A stretch of DNA of 64,000 nucleotides from Terrirhizobium terrae (GTDB taxonomy: Bacteria > Pseudomonadota > Alphaproteobacteria > Rhizobiales > Rhizobiaceae). Every line of letters starts with the position of its first letter. Within the stretch, counting starts at the first letter, position 1. The notes under the pieces are model-generated. The model ran no database searches. It was not told the origin of the DNA and saw only the letters and a list, made by a program, of their open reading frames with translations. The translations under genes and the position numbers were made by a program. Shown here piece after piece: positions 32,561 to 43,289 of this stretch. The stretch is from assembly GCF_030323265.1 (NCBI RefSeq), contig NZ_CP104992.1:3323501-3387500 (forward strand). Reading direction: 5' to 3'.

Positions 32561-35500
32561 ATGGCGGATAACAACCTTGCGCGTAGCCGGAACGACGTAC
32601 CGGATTTCTTTGCTGACGGTGACCCGTTGGCGGAACTTGCACGTATTGTCGGTTATGAGGAGCGAGTGGTGGCAAAGCCCGACCCGCTCTCCGTGCCGGC
32701 GGCATCGGTAGCAGCCGAGCGGCGAGATCCAGTTTTCAATCTCGAAGACGAGCTTCTGCGCGAATTCGAGCGTTACGACGCTCCGCGCCTTGATCCGGTC
32801 GACGATGTCGGTGTGGCCGAGCCTGCTGCGCCTGTCGCCGCTTACGAGCGCGATCACGTCGAGCCGGTATTCGAGCAGCGTCAAATGGAGGCGGCCCCTG
32901 CATTCGACGATCATGCCGACGTTCCATTCAACAGCGAGCCACTTGCTCCAGCCGAGCCTTGGCATGCAGGTGCGGTGCAGGCTGTGTCGCAGGCCTTTTC
33001 CGAGCCTGTCGCGCAAGCGCGTCACCAGGAGCAGGCAGAGGATGACGGATTTGATTTCGTCTCGCCGATGGATTTCGCTCAAGTCGAGCCTGAAGTCGAA
33101 CTGCCGGTTAGCGCGGCCGTCGAACCTGTCGTTTCCGAGGTCGCTGAAGATGTTTCTTACGCCCCGGACGTAGCGGTTTCGCAGCCCGCGCCGGTAGCGT
33201 ACGAAAACTTCGATCTGGCCGAGGAACTTGAGACCTCGATCGTCGCCGCGCCGGTTGCCCAGCCGGTGCCGGATGTTCGCCGCAAGGAGAGCTTCACGCC
33301 GAGCTTCCGCATGCCGATCGCCAATTTCCGGTCGGGTGCAGGTGTTGTCTCGGATCGCCCGGTTACGCCGAAGGTCGAAGTTCCGGCTCCAATTCCGGCG
33401 CCAGCCCCGGCCGCCTCCGCGCCTAAGCTCGAAGAGCAGCCCTTCCAGAACTGGAGCTTCACGGCGCCCGCCGCTGCCGCTCCGATCGTGGCCGCCGCGA
33501 CGCAGCCGGTTTCCACGCCGGTGGCTCCGGTTACCGTTCCTGCAATGGAAATTCCGCTGGCAGGCCCGGCTGAACCGGTTGCCGCAAAGCCCGTTGCCGA
33601 GCCCAAGGCTGGTGTCGGTCAGTTCTCCGCATTGGACGAACTGCTCTATGACGTCGACCGCTATTCCAAGGCGTCTCACATCGAAGCGCCGGCTGTTGCC
33701 TCCGCACCGGTAGTCCGCAATGAGCCGGGCGTGGCTGATGTGCCGAAGGCCGCTGCGCCTTCGCTGGATGACGATATCGATCCGTTTGCGGATGTCGAAT
33801 TCGAACTGGCGCTCGATGATCTCGAACTCGACCTTGCCGATATGGTCGGCGAGGAAAACAAGAAGATCGTAGAGCCGGTCAAGGCACCTATTATTGCTCA
33901 GCCCCCGTCGTTGCTCAGGCGCCCATCATGACGCAGGCGCCTACCGCGCCGCGGGTTTCTGCTGCCGCTCCGTCGGTTGCACCGAGCGTATCGCCGGTCC
34001 TCTCTGCTCCGGCCATGACTGCAACGCCTGTTGCAGCCGCGCCTATCATGGCAGCACCGGTCGTTGCCGCGGCGCAGCCGGTTCAGCACGCACCTGCAGC
34101 TGTTATGGCCGATGCCAAGGGTGCACAGGATGATGATCTCGCTTTCGATCCGGCGCTGATTGCCGATCTCGGAAGAGCATGTAGAGGCCATCGCGGAACT
34201 CGACGTTCCGGCACTGCCGGTCATTGAAGCGGAAGAGCCGCCGCTTTACCGCAACGATTTCGATCTTGATATCGACGCGGAACTGGCTTCGCTTCTGGAA
34301 GCCCCGGAAGCGGCAGCATCGATGCGCGGCGACAACACGCCGGCTCAGCCTGTCGCAGCACCGGCCCAGCCGGCTGCCACTGCTGCTGCCTCGGGTCAGT
34401 CGATTTATTCCGATCTCGACGATTTCGAGCGCGCGCTGGAAGAAGATTTCCGCCGCAGCCTCGCGACACCGCTTCAGGCCAATGACGAGCGCTATGCCGA
34501 TCAGGGCAATTATGTCCAGGATCTCGATGGCGAAGAGGGCGGTCGCTCTGTTCGTCGCTGGATCGCGCCGCTCGCCGCTGTCGGCATTCTTGCTGTCTGC
34601 GGTGCTGGCGCCTATGCCTGGCTTGGCACCTCCGGTCCGGGTGCTGGCAATGGCGAACCGGTTGTGATTGCGGCCGATACCGACCCGGTCAAGGTCGCTC
34701 CGGCCAACCCGGGCGGCAAGACCGTTCCGAACCAGGACAAGGCCGTTTACGACCGTGTCGCCGGTTCGGCGTCGCAAACACCGCGCCAGGAGCAGTTGAT
34801 CTCCAGCAGCGAGGAGCCGGTCGATGTCGTTCAGAAGACGCTGATGCCGGACAACCTTCCGCTGGAAGGCGAAAACGACATGCAGATGACGGATGTCGCC
34901 GATACGGAAGATCCGCGTCTGCTGCCGCAGGAACAGGCTGATGCATCTCAGTCCGCTGATCAGCAGGCCGTCACCGTCATGCCGCGCAAGGTCAAGACGA
35001 TGATCGTTCGCGCCGACGGCACTCTCGTCGAACAGGAAGTGGAAGCTCCGGCTCCGGTCGCAAACATCGAGAAGGTGGCGGCTGCTCCGGCGCGTGGCGA
35101 CAGCCCGGTTGCGCCGCAGCAGACTGCTGCTGCCTTCCCGACGGCCGCACCGTCGACCCCGGCCGCTGCCACGCCGGTCTCGGCACCCGCCGCTGATCCC
35201 GTTGCAACCGTTCAGCCGGTCAGCACCGAGCCGTCCGCGATCGAACAGATCGCCGCGCCGACGGCTGCCTCCAACGTTCGTGCGCCGGTTCCGGCAACCC
35301 GTCCGCAGCAGCAGCCGACCACGGTCGTGGCCTCCGTCAGCGACCAGGGCAATGTTCGCCCGGCGCCAGCAACTCCGGCAGCCCAGGCTACGGCCGCAGC
35401 ACCTGCCGCCGCTGCTGGTGGTTATGTCATCCAGATCGCCTCGCTGCCGTCGCAGGCGGATGCGCAGAAGTCCTACCAGAACCTGTCGAATAAGTTTGGC

Positions 35501-35662
35501 AGCGTGATCGGTGGACGTGGCGTCGACATCAAGGCTGCCGAGATTGCCGGCAAGGGTACGTTCTACCGCGTCCGCATCCCGGCCGGCGCCAATAGAGCCG
35601 AGGCGGTCGCACTCTGCGAACGCTACCGGTCTGCCGGCGGCAGCTGCCTCGTGGCACGCTGA
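32561..35662 (+). CDS. Long SPOR-domain membrane protein (two frame breaks)
   Basis: About 1033 residues. A long cytoplasmic region (about residues 1-665) is acidic and rich in Pro, Ala, Val and Glu, probably disordered. One membrane segment follows near residue 670 (WIAPLAAVGILAVCGAGAYAW). After an Ala/Pro-rich periplasmic linker, the C-terminal ~80 residues form a SPOR domain (GGYVIQIASLPSQADAQKSY to AGGSCLVAR), which binds denuded glycan at the division septum. Frame breaks near 33900 (one G missing after PIIAQ) and 34168. It sits between argS and nagZ, as in related rhizobia, and is probably a divisome protein. Confidence 0.88.
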
Positions 35663-35683
35663 TCGCTACTCCTGAATAATCGA

Positions 35684-35709
35684 AACGGGGCGCGCGGCGC
35701 CCGTTTTTC
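35684..35709 (+). terminator. Terminator after the SPOR gene
   Basis: Stem AACGGGGCGC/GCGCCCGTT with a 3-base loop, then TTTTT. nagZ begins 30 bases later, so it may attenuate rather than fully stop transcription. Confidence 0.7.
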
Positions 35710-35739
35710 GTTGATCTCCTTCCCATCGGGCAATGTGAC

Positions 35740-36755
35740 ATGAGTGTATCGAAGGCAATGGTTCTGGGCGCCAGCGGCGCGCAACTGACACCGGACGAAA
35801 TTTCGCTTTATCGCGACGAAAGGCCCTGGGGCTTCATTCTGTTCGCCCGCAACTGCGTCGAGCTGCCCCAGATCACAGAGCTCGTCGCGTCCATGCGCGA
35901 TGCTGTCGGTCGGCCGGACGCACCTGTCTTTATCGACCAGGAAGGCGGCAGGGTGCAGCGCATCCGTCCGCCGATGATCGAGCGCTACCCATCGGCTGCT
36001 GCCCTTGGCGAACTGTACCGTCAGGACGAGGAGAAGGGGCTGCGGGCCGCCTGGCTGATGTCGCGGCTCCATGCTTTCGATCTGCTGAAGCTTGGCGTGA
36101 CGGTGGATTGCCTGCCGGTGCTCGACGTCCCGATCGAAGGTGCGAGCAATGTCATTGGCGACCGCGCCTATGGCTTCGATCCGAAGATAGTCTCTGCCAT
36201 GGGCAAGGCGGCGGCAGAAGGCCTGAAGGCAGGCGGCATGCTGCCTGTCATGAAGCATATGCCGGGCCACGGTCGCGGCATGGCCGATTCCCATCACGAG
36301 CTGCCGGTGGTGAGCGCATCGCGTGCCGAGCTGGAAGCCCACGACTTCCTGCCCTTCGTGACGATGAAGGACGAGCTGATGGCGATGAGCGCCCATATCG
36401 TCTTCACCGCCTATGACGAGCGTGATCCGGCGACGATTTCTCCTGTCGTCATCGAGGAAGTCATTCGCGGCCATATCGGCTTCGACGGCCTGCTGATCTC
36501 CGACGACAGCTCAATGAACGCGCTGAAGGGCACGATCGGCGAGCGTGCCGCGCAGAATCATGGGGGAGGCTGCGATATTGTCTTGCATTGCAACGGCCTC
36601 ATGGACGAAATGAAGGCAGTGGTAAAGAAGTGGTGGCGCTGTCCGGCAGGAGCCTGAAGCGCGCCGAGGCGGTCGAAGGCGGCTTCCGAAAGCCCGACGA
36701 TGCGAACGAGGAAGCGCTGCGCGCCGAGTTGCATCAGATGGTGGCGGTCGCCTGA
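35740..36755 (+). CDS. nagZ: Beta-N-acetylhexosaminidase NagZ (frame breaks)
   Basis: A glycoside hydrolase family 3 enzyme that removes GlcNAc from muropeptides during peptidoglycan recycling; 338 residues. Motifs: FIDQEGGRVQRI, KHMPGHGRGMADSHHELP (catalytic histidine loop) and GLLISDDSSMNAL (nucleophile Asp). A compensating pair of indels near 36555 replaces about three residues, and a single G missing near 36627 shifts the last ~42 residues, so the uninterrupted frame stops early at 36657. The restored tail ends MVAVA at 36755. Confidence 0.93.
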
Positions 36756-36783
36756 CAGACAAAAGGGGAAAACAGGAGTGGCG

Positions 36784-37620
36784 GTGAATTCGGGGCAGGG
36801 CGCCATTCCGATGGACAAGCTCTGGCAGGACGTGAGCGAGCGTTCTGCCGACGATCCGTCACTTGTCATCGACGTCGCCGGCTTTGAAGGCCCTCTCGAC
36901 CTGCTTCTCCATCTCGCCCGCAGCCAGAAAGTCGATCTGTCGCGGATTTCCGTGCTGGCGCTTGCCGAGCAATATCTGCAATTCGTGGAAAGCGCGCGGC
37001 GCGTGCGCATCGAACTGGCGGCCGATTATCTCGTCATGGCCGCCTGGCTCGCCTACCTGAAATCCCGGCTGCTCATTCCACAGCAGGTCAAGGGCGATGA
37101 CGGGCCGACCGGTGAGGAGATGGCAGCCACGCTTGCCTTCCGTCTGCGTCGCCTTGAGGCGATGCGCGAGGCGGCGAGCCAGCTCGTCAATCGCAACCGG
37201 CTTGGCCGGGATATCTTTGCCCGCGGAGCGCCGGAACATATCCCGCATCGTGTCCAGTCTGCCTATGACGCGAGCCTTTACGATCTCCTTTCAGCCTATG
37301 CCAACCTGAGGCAGCGGACGGCAATTACCCAGGTGACCATCGAAAAGCGCAAGGTCTGGTCGCTGGTCGATGCGCGCGAACTCCTGACCCGGATGCTTGG
37401 CGAGATCGCCGACTGGACGGCGTTACAGACTTATCTTCTGCCCTATCTGCCGCCGGAAGACCGGGTGACAGCGACCGCGAGCGCCTTTGCCGCCTCGCTG
37501 GAACTGGTGCGTGAAGGCAAGCTGGAAATCCGTCAGGACGGCGTCTTCGAGCCGATCTATTTGCGCGCCGGCTCCGGCCGCGTGCCTTACGAGGCGTCTC
37601 AGCCCGGAGCCGGCGAATGA
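36784..37620 (+). CDS. scpA: Segregation and condensation protein A
   Basis: The kleisin of the SMC-ScpAB condensin, bridging SMC heads and recruiting ScpB. It has the N-terminal kleisin helix (VDVAGFEGPLDLLLHLARSQKVDL pattern), helices LADYLVMAAWLAYLKSRLLIP, and the C-terminal winged helix (LELVREGKLEIRQDGVFEPIYL). I choose GTG at 36784 because AGGAG ends 5 bases upstream; GTG 36778 and ATG 36811 are alternatives. Its stop overlaps the scpB start (ATGA). Confidence 0.92.
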   Translation: MNSGQGAIPMDKLWQDVSERSADDPSLVIDVAGFEGPLDLLLHLARSQKVDLSRISVLALAEQYLQFVESARRVRIELAADYLVMAAWLAYLKSRLLIPQQVKGDDGPTGEEMAATLAFRLRRLEAMREAASQLVNRNRLGRDIFARGAPEHIPHRVQSAYDASLYDLLSAYANLRQRTAITQVTIEKRKVWSLVDARELLTRMLGEIADWTALQTYLLPYLPPEDRVTATASAFAASLELVREGKLEIRQDGVFEPIYLRAGSGRVPYEASQPGAGE

Positions 37621-38344
37621 CCTCCGTTGTCGACGAGGCTGACATGGTCGGTCCGGATGATCATGATATTGAGGGGCAGGAGAGGAGGTCTTCTCCGATC
37701 TCGAGGCCGAGCGCATTGCAGAAGCTCTGATCTTTGCCTCCGCCGAGCCGGTGCCTGAAAGCTTTCTGGCCGATCGGTTACCGAAGGGTACCGATATCGG
37801 CGCGCTCATGAACCGGCTCTCCGAGCAGTATGCGACGAGAGGCGTCAACCTGATCCGCACGGCTGATCGCTGGGCGTTCCGCACGGCCGCCGATCTCTCC
37901 TTCGTCATCCGCAAGGATGACAACGAGGTCCGCAAGCTTTCGCGCGCAGCGCTCGAAGTGCTGGCGATCATTGCCTACCACCAGCCGGTCACGCGCGCCG
38001 AGATCGAAGAGATCTGCGGCGTCCAGACCTCCAAGGGTACGCTCGACGTGCTGATGGAGGCGGGCTGGGTGCGCTTCCGCGGCAGGCGGCGTTCGCCGGG
38101 CCGTCCGGTGACGCTTGGCACCACCACTGATTTCCTCGACCATTTCGGCCTTGAGGAACTACGTGATCTTCCGGGGCTCGAGGAATTGAAGGGGGCCGGT
38201 CTGCTGAGCGGGAGAATTCCGCCGGGCCTGCATATACCCATGCCCGGCATCGCGGACGACCTTTCGGACGAAGAGGATCCGATCACCCAGCTCGATCTGG
38301 AGGAACTCGGACTTCTCAGCCCGAGTGGCGGCGACGAAAGTTAG
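37617..38344 (+). CDS. scpB: Segregation and condensation protein B (one frame break)
   Basis: The ScpB subunit of bacterial condensin, 242 residues restored. Two winged-helix domains are visible (AEALIFASAEPVP ... LSFVIRKDD and LSRAALEVLAIIAYHQPVTRAEIEEI ... GRPVTLGTTTDFLDHFGL). It starts at the ATG overlapping the scpA stop by four bases; one base missing near 37684 breaks the frame in the acidic leader before the first domain. Confidence 0.92.
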
Positions 38345-38515
38345 ATATGCCGCCGAAACGGGCAGCAACTGACCGCCAGAAAGCCCGGTGGCGCAAATAT
38401 TGTCTCACTGCCTCTAACGACGGCGTGATTACTACTGCATCATGCGATTTTGGTGTTTGAAAAAGCCCGGCAAAGAGCTTACATCGGGTACGAAATACGA
38501 ATTGGAGTTGGACTA

Positions 38516-38737
38516 ATGGGTTCTTTCAGTGTGTGGCATTGGCTGATCGTTCTGGTCATCGTGCTCGTCTTGTTCGGGCGTGGCAAGATTCCGGAATTGA
38601 TGGGCGACGTCGCTAAGGGCATCAAGAGCTTCAAGAAGGGCATGTCCGACGACGACGCACAGGAAACGAACACGGCTGGCACGGGCAAGACCGTTGACCA
38701 CAAGCCTGATGAGGTCAAGGAAACTACCCGCTCTTAA
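38516..38737 (+). CDS. tatA: Sec-independent translocase TatA
   Basis: A 73-residue pore-forming Tat component: one N-terminal membrane helix (WHWLIVLVIVLVLFG), the FGRGKIPELMGD hinge and an amphipathic helix. First of tatABC. Likely substrates in this window include CpdB. Confidence 0.96.
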   Translation: MGSFSVWHWLIVLVIVLVLFGRGKIPELMGDVAKGIKSFKKGMSDDDAQETNTAGTGKTVDHKPDEVKETTRS

Positions 38738-38769
38738 CGGGCGGCTGAAGGTTTCAGGAGCCTCCTCGC

Positions 38770-39573
38770 ATGCTTGATATCGGCTGGACCGAACTGCTCG
38801 TCATTGCGGTCGTACTCATCGTCGTGGTCGGTCCGAAGGACCTTCCGCCGATGTTGCGTGCGTTTGGCAAGATGACGTCGAATTTCCGCAAGATGGCGGG
38901 TGATTTCCGCGCCCAGTTTGATGAAGCGTTGCGTGAATCGGAGATGGATGACGTCCGCAAGACGATCTCCGATGCACAGAAGCTCAATCCGACCAACGCC
39001 CTGCGGGATGCGATGAACCCGCTCAGGCAGATGGGGCAGGATATCAAGGCCGACCTGCAGAAGGCGACGCAGATCCCTAATCCTCTGCAGAACAACGCAT
39101 CCGAGCTGAGCGAGACCGATGTGGAGGCGCAGCAGGCGATCGAGGGTGCCGAACCCGTTTCGACTGCGCCTGAGGTTCCAGCCAGTGTCGAGCCGACTGC
39201 CAAGCCGGCCGCGCCTGTTACTCCAGTCGCCGCTGCTCCAATAGCGGCAGTGACGACCGAGGCGAAGTCGGCGGCAACTGCTTCGGCAGCGACGGCGGCA
39301 TCCTCGGAAGCTGCATCGGCAACGCCTGCCAAGGCACGGAAATCGCCAGCTACCAAGACTGCTGCTGCCAAGGCGCCCGCCACAAAGGCTAAATCAGCCG
39401 CTGCAAAGCCGGCTGAGGTGGTTGCGGATGCCTCCGCCAAGCCGAAGCGTAGCAAGGCAGTGTCCAAGGCATCTGCCGAGACCGCCGCGATTGCTGCCGA
39501 AACACCGGCAACCAAGGCGCCTGCACGCAAGCGCGCCGTGAAAAAGACTGATACTGCGAAGGACGAAGCATGA
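38770..39573 (+). CDS. tatB: Sec-independent translocase TatB
   Basis: Receptor component that binds twin-arginine signals with TatC. It has the TatB N-terminus (MLDIGWTELLVIAVVLIVVVGPKDLP; Glu at position 8), the amphipathic helix, and a 170-residue Ala/Lys-rich tail that makes it 267 residues, much longer than the E. coli protein, as in other rhizobia. Confidence 0.95.
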   Translation: MLDIGWTELLVIAVVLIVVVGPKDLPPMLRAFGKMTSNFRKMAGDFRAQFDEALRESEMDDVRKTISDAQKLNPTNALRDAMNPLRQMGQDIKADLQKATQIPNPLQNNASELSETDVEAQQAIEGAEPVSTAPEVPASVEPTAKPAAPVTPVAAAPIAAVTTEAKSAATASAATAASSEAASATPAKARKSPATKTAAAKAPATKAKSAAAKPAEVVADASAKPKRSKAVSKASAETAAIAAETPATKAPARKRAVKKTDTAKDEA

Positions 39574-40394
39574 GCGGGGACTACGAGGACAAGCCGCAGC
39601 CGCTCATCGAACACCTGATGGAGCTGCGCACCCGCCTGATCTGGTCGATCGGTGCCTTTTTCGTCGCCTTCGTCGTCTGCTTCTTCTTCGCCAAGCAGCT
39701 CTTCAACCTGCTGGTCATTCCCTATAAGTGGGCAGTTGTCTGGGCCGGGCTGGATATCGCCAAGTCCGAGCTGATCTACACGGCGCCGCAGGAATTCTTC
39801 TTCACCCAGGTGAAGGTTGCCATGTTCGGCGCGCTCGTCATCGCATTCCCGGTGATAGCCTCGCAGATCTACAAGTTCGTCGCGCCCGGCCTTTACAAGA
39901 ACGAGCGCTCGGCCTTCCTGCCGTTCCTGATCGCCTCGCCGATCCTGTTCCTGCTGGGCGGCGCCCTGGTCTATTTCTTCTTCACGCCGATGGTGATGTG
40001 GTTCTTCCTCGCCATGCAGCAGGCCCCGACCGAAGGCGAGGTGGGAATTTCCCTCCTGCCGCGCGTTTCGGAATATCTGAGCCTGATCATGACGCTGGTT
40101 CTGTCCTTCGGTCTCGTGTTCCAGCTTCCGGTCGTCACCACGCTTCTCGCACGCGTCGGCATCCTGAGCAGCGATTGGCTCAAGGAAAAGCGGAAATATG
40201 CGATCGTCATCGCGTTTATCGCGGCCGCGATCCTGACGCCGCCGGATCCGATGTCCCAGATCGGCCTTGCTATACCCACCATCCTTCTCTACGAGATTTC
40301 CATCTACGCCGCGCGACTCGTCGAGCGTAAACGGAACGAGGAAACTCAGGCTGCTGAGGCCTCTTCCGACGTCGTCGAGACCGAGAAGGCTTGA
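39570..40394 (+). CDS. tatC: Sec-independent translocase TatC
   Basis: Six-helix core of the Tat receptor, 274 residues, with the N-terminal LIEHLMELRTRL signal-recognition motif and the FFFTQVKVAMFGALVIAFPVIASQIYKF segment. Overlaps the tatB stop (ATGA). Confidence 0.96.
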   Translation: MSGDYEDKPQPLIEHLMELRTRLIWSIGAFFVAFVVCFFFAKQLFNLLVIPYKWAVVWAGLDIAKSELIYTAPQEFFFTQVKVAMFGALVIAFPVIASQIYKFVAPGLYKNERSAFLPFLIASPILFLLGGALVYFFFTPMVMWFFLAMQQAPTEGEVGISLLPRVSEYLSLIMTLVLSFGLVFQLPVVTTLLARVGILSSDWLKEKRKYAIVIAFIAAAILTPPDPMSQIGLAIPTILLYEISIYAARLVERKRNEETQAAEASSDVVETEKA

Positions 40395-40446
40395 GGTTTC
40401 CCTTGGCCTGATGCGCGTGGCGACACGCGTTTAAGGCTAGGGACCG

Positions 40447-41728
40447 ATGCTCGATATCAAGTGGATCCGTGAGAACGAACAGGCTTTCGATGAAGCGCTG
40501 AAGAAGCGCGGCGTCGAGCCGATGGCGGCTGAACTGGTGGCGATGGATGAACGCCGTCGCAGCGTGATCCAGAAACTCCAGGACATGCAGTCCCGCCGCA
40601 ACGCCGCCTCCAAGGAGATCGGCGCTGCCATGGGTCAGAAGAACCTCGAACTGGCCGAAAAGCTGAAGGCCGAGGTTGCCGAGATCAAGGACACAATGCC
40701 TGCCGCCGAGCAGGAAGAGCGCGAGGCCGTCGCCGCACTGGACGATGCCCTGTCACGCATCCCCAACATCCCGCTGGACGATGTTCCCGTTGGCCAGGAC
40801 GAGATCGGGCAATGTCGTGAAGCGCGTCGTCGGCGAAAAGCCGCGCTGGAACCATCCGGCCAAGGAGCATTTCGATATCGGCGAAGCCCTCGGCTACATG
40901 GATTTCGAACGCGCCACCAAGCTTTCCGGCTCGCGCTTCACCGTACTCACCAGCCAGCTTGCCCGTCTCGAACGTGCGCTCGGCCAGTTCATGCTCGACA
41001 TGCACACGATGGAGCACGGCTATACGGAAGTCTCGTCGCCGCTGATGGTCAAGGCCGAGGCGATGTTCGGGACCGGCCAGTTGCCGAAGTTCGAGGAAGA
41101 CCTGTTCAAGACGACGGATGGCCGTTACCTGATCCCGACCGCGGAAGTGACGCTGACCAACCTCGTTTCGGCCGAAACGCTGGAGCAGGAAAAGCTGCCG
41201 CTGCGCTTCACCGCGCTGACGCCCTCCTTCCGTTCGGAAGCCGGTTCGGCCGGTCGCGATACGCGCGGCATGCTGCGCCAGCATCAGTTCTGGAAATGCG
41301 AACTCGTATCGATCACCGACGCCGAAAGCTCGATCGCTGAGCACGAGCGCATGACCGAATGCGCCGAGAATGTCCTGAAGCGTCTAGGCCTGCATTTCCG
41401 CACCATGACGCTCTGCACCGGTGACATGGGCTTCGGCGCCCGCAAGACCTATGACATCGAAGTTTGGCTGCCGGGTCAGGATGCCTATCGCGAAATCTCG
41501 TCCTGCTCGGTCTGCGGCGATTTCCAGGGGCGCCGTATGAACGCTCGTTACCGCGTCAAGGACGAAAAGGCGCTGCGTTTCGTCCATACGCTCAACGGCT
41601 CGGGTACGGCTGTCGGCCGCTGCCTGATCGCGGTTCTGGAAAATTACCTGAACGAAGACGGTTCTGTCACAATTCCCGATGCCCTTCTGCCCTACATGGG
41701 CGGCCTGACGAAAATCGAAAAGGCTTGA
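40447..41728 (+). CDS. serS: Seryl-tRNA synthetase (one frame break)
   Basis: Charges tRNA-Ser and tRNA-Sec type; 426 residues. The N-terminal long coiled coil (residues about 30-105) binds the tRNA variable arm, and class II motifs 2 and 3 are present (FRSEAGSAGRDTRGMLRQHQF; NGSGTAVGRCLIAVLENY). An extra G near 40809 shifts the frame between VPVGQDE and GNVVKRVVGEKPRWNH. Confidence 0.95.
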
Positions 41729-41740
41729 AGGATTTCAGGA

Positions 41741-42496
41741 ATGCGCATTCTGCTCACCAATGACGACGGCATCCACGCGGAAGGTCTGGCGGTACTCGAA
41801 AGGGTCGCCCGCCAGCTTTCCGATGATGTCTGGATCGTTGCCCCGGAAACCGACCAGAGCGGACTTGCCCATTCGCTGAGCCTGTCGGAGCCTCTGCGGC
41901 TCAGAAAGATCGACGAGAAGCGCTACGCTTTGCGCGGCACGCCGACCGATTGCGTCATCATGGCGGTCAACGAGATCATGGGCGGCAAGCCGGACCTGAT
42001 CCTGTCGGGTATCAACGACGGCGCCAACATGGCCGACGACATCACCTATTCGGGTACAGTCGCCGGTGCGATCGAAGGCGCGCTCCAGGGCGTGCGCTCG
42101 ATCGCGGTCAGCCAGGCAGCCCGCAAGGACAACGGCCGCTTCACGCCTTGGGAGGTTGCCGAGCAATATACCGTGGACCTGTTGAAGAAGCTGATGGTTG
42201 TCGATCTTCCTGCCGGGACGTTCCTCAACGTCAACTTCCCGCATTGCGAACCCGGCGAGGTTCAGGGCGTCGAGGTTACCCATCAGGGCAAGCTCGACGA
42301 AGGCCTGATCACCGAAGCACGCGAGGACGGCCGCGGGCGTCCGTATTACTGGCTGAAGTTTTCTGCGCGTGGCGGCGATTTCCCGGCCGGGACGGATATT
42401 CAGGCACTCAAGCAGAACAAGATTTCCGTGACGCCGCTGAAGCTGGACCTGACCGATTATTCGGTACAGGATCGGCTTGCTTCTGCGCTCGCTTAA
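41741..42496 (+). CDS. surE: 5'/3'-nucleotidase SurE
   Basis: A 251-residue stationary-phase nucleotidase with the metal-binding start MRILLTNDDGIHAEGL and the SGINDGANMADDITYSGTVAGA loop. Part of the conserved serS-surE-pcm-nlpD stress cluster. Confidence 0.96.
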   Translation: MRILLTNDDGIHAEGLAVLERVARQLSDDVWIVAPETDQSGLAHSLSLSEPLRLRKIDEKRYALRGTPTDCVIMAVNEIMGGKPDLILSGINDGANMADDITYSGTVAGAIEGALQGVRSIAVSQAARKDNGRFTPWEVAEQYTVDLLKKLMVVDLPAGTFLNVNFPHCEPGEVQGVEVTHQGKLDEGLITEAREDGRGRPYYWLKFSARGGDFPAGTDIQALKQNKISVTPLKLDLTDYSVQDRLASALA

Positions 42497-42508
42497 GGGA
42501 GTGACCGG

Positions 42509-43162
42509 TTGAAATCGGCAATGGTTGAGAAGGAAGGCTTTGCTGCCCTCGTGCTGAGGCTGCGGGGCGAAGGCATTTCCGATCTCGACCTGCTGACGGC
42601 GGTCGAGCAGACGCCGCGCTCGCAGTTCGTCCCGGCTCCGCTCGCCCAAGAAGCCTATTCCAGTCGCACTATCCCGATCGACTGCGGCGCCTTCATGGAG
42701 GGTGCCGATCTTGCGGTCCGGCTCTTGCATCGCTTGCAGGTGAAGCCGGGGCATCGCGTGCTTGAAATCGGCACCGGTAGCGGCTTCACGGCCGCTGTCA
42801 TGGGCCGCATCGCCGAGCGGATCATGACGGTGGAACGCTATCGCACGCTGGTGACCGGAGCGCAGGAACGAATGGAAGCGCTCGGCCTTCGCAACGTCGT
42901 CGTGCGTCAAGCCGACGGCAGCAACGGCATGCCGGGCGAGGGCACTTTCGACCGCATTCTGGTCACTGCTGCTTTTACGACGCTTCCTCGCTTCTATGCC
43001 GAACAACTGACCCATGGCGGGTCGATGATCGCGCCGCTGATGCAGGAAGATGATACATGTCTGATGGTGCGCCTGACCAAGACGGGCAGCCGTTTCGAAC
43101 GCGAGGATCTCTTTACCGTGCCTTACCTGCCGCTGGTTCCCCAGATCGCGGCCGCTCTCTGA
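42509..43162 (+). CDS. pcm: Protein-L-isoaspartate O-methyltransferase
   Basis: Repairs isoaspartyl residues with SAM; 217 residues. SAM motif I reads VLEIGTGSGFTAAVMGRI, and the pre-motif region (TVEQTPRSQFVPAPLAQEAY) is canonical. The TTG at 42509 has GGGAG upstream; the ATG at 42521 is an alternative. It follows surE by 12 bases. Confidence 0.93.
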   Translation: MKSAMVEKEGFAALVLRLRGEGISDLDLLTAVEQTPRSQFVPAPLAQEAYSSRTIPIDCGAFMEGADLAVRLLHRLQVKPGHRVLEIGTGSGFTAAVMGRIAERIMTVERYRTLVTGAQERMEALGLRNVVVRQADGSNGMPGEGTFDRILVTAAFTTLPRFYAEQLTHGGSMIAPLMQEDDTCLMVRLTKTGSRFEREDLFTVPYLPLVPQIAAAL

Positions 43163-43289
43163 CCATCTGTCCCGACATGGTTAGCGATTTGACAAAAAAC
43201 TAGCTTTGATGATCGCGCTTTAACCGACCAGTAAGACTAACGCGCTTTAATGACTCTCATGATGGTTGCGTCATGAGTAGGTCGAGTCA

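Noticed and set aside
32303..33679. A 458-codon minus-strand frame
   Set aside because: Antisense to the argS tail and the SPOR protein.
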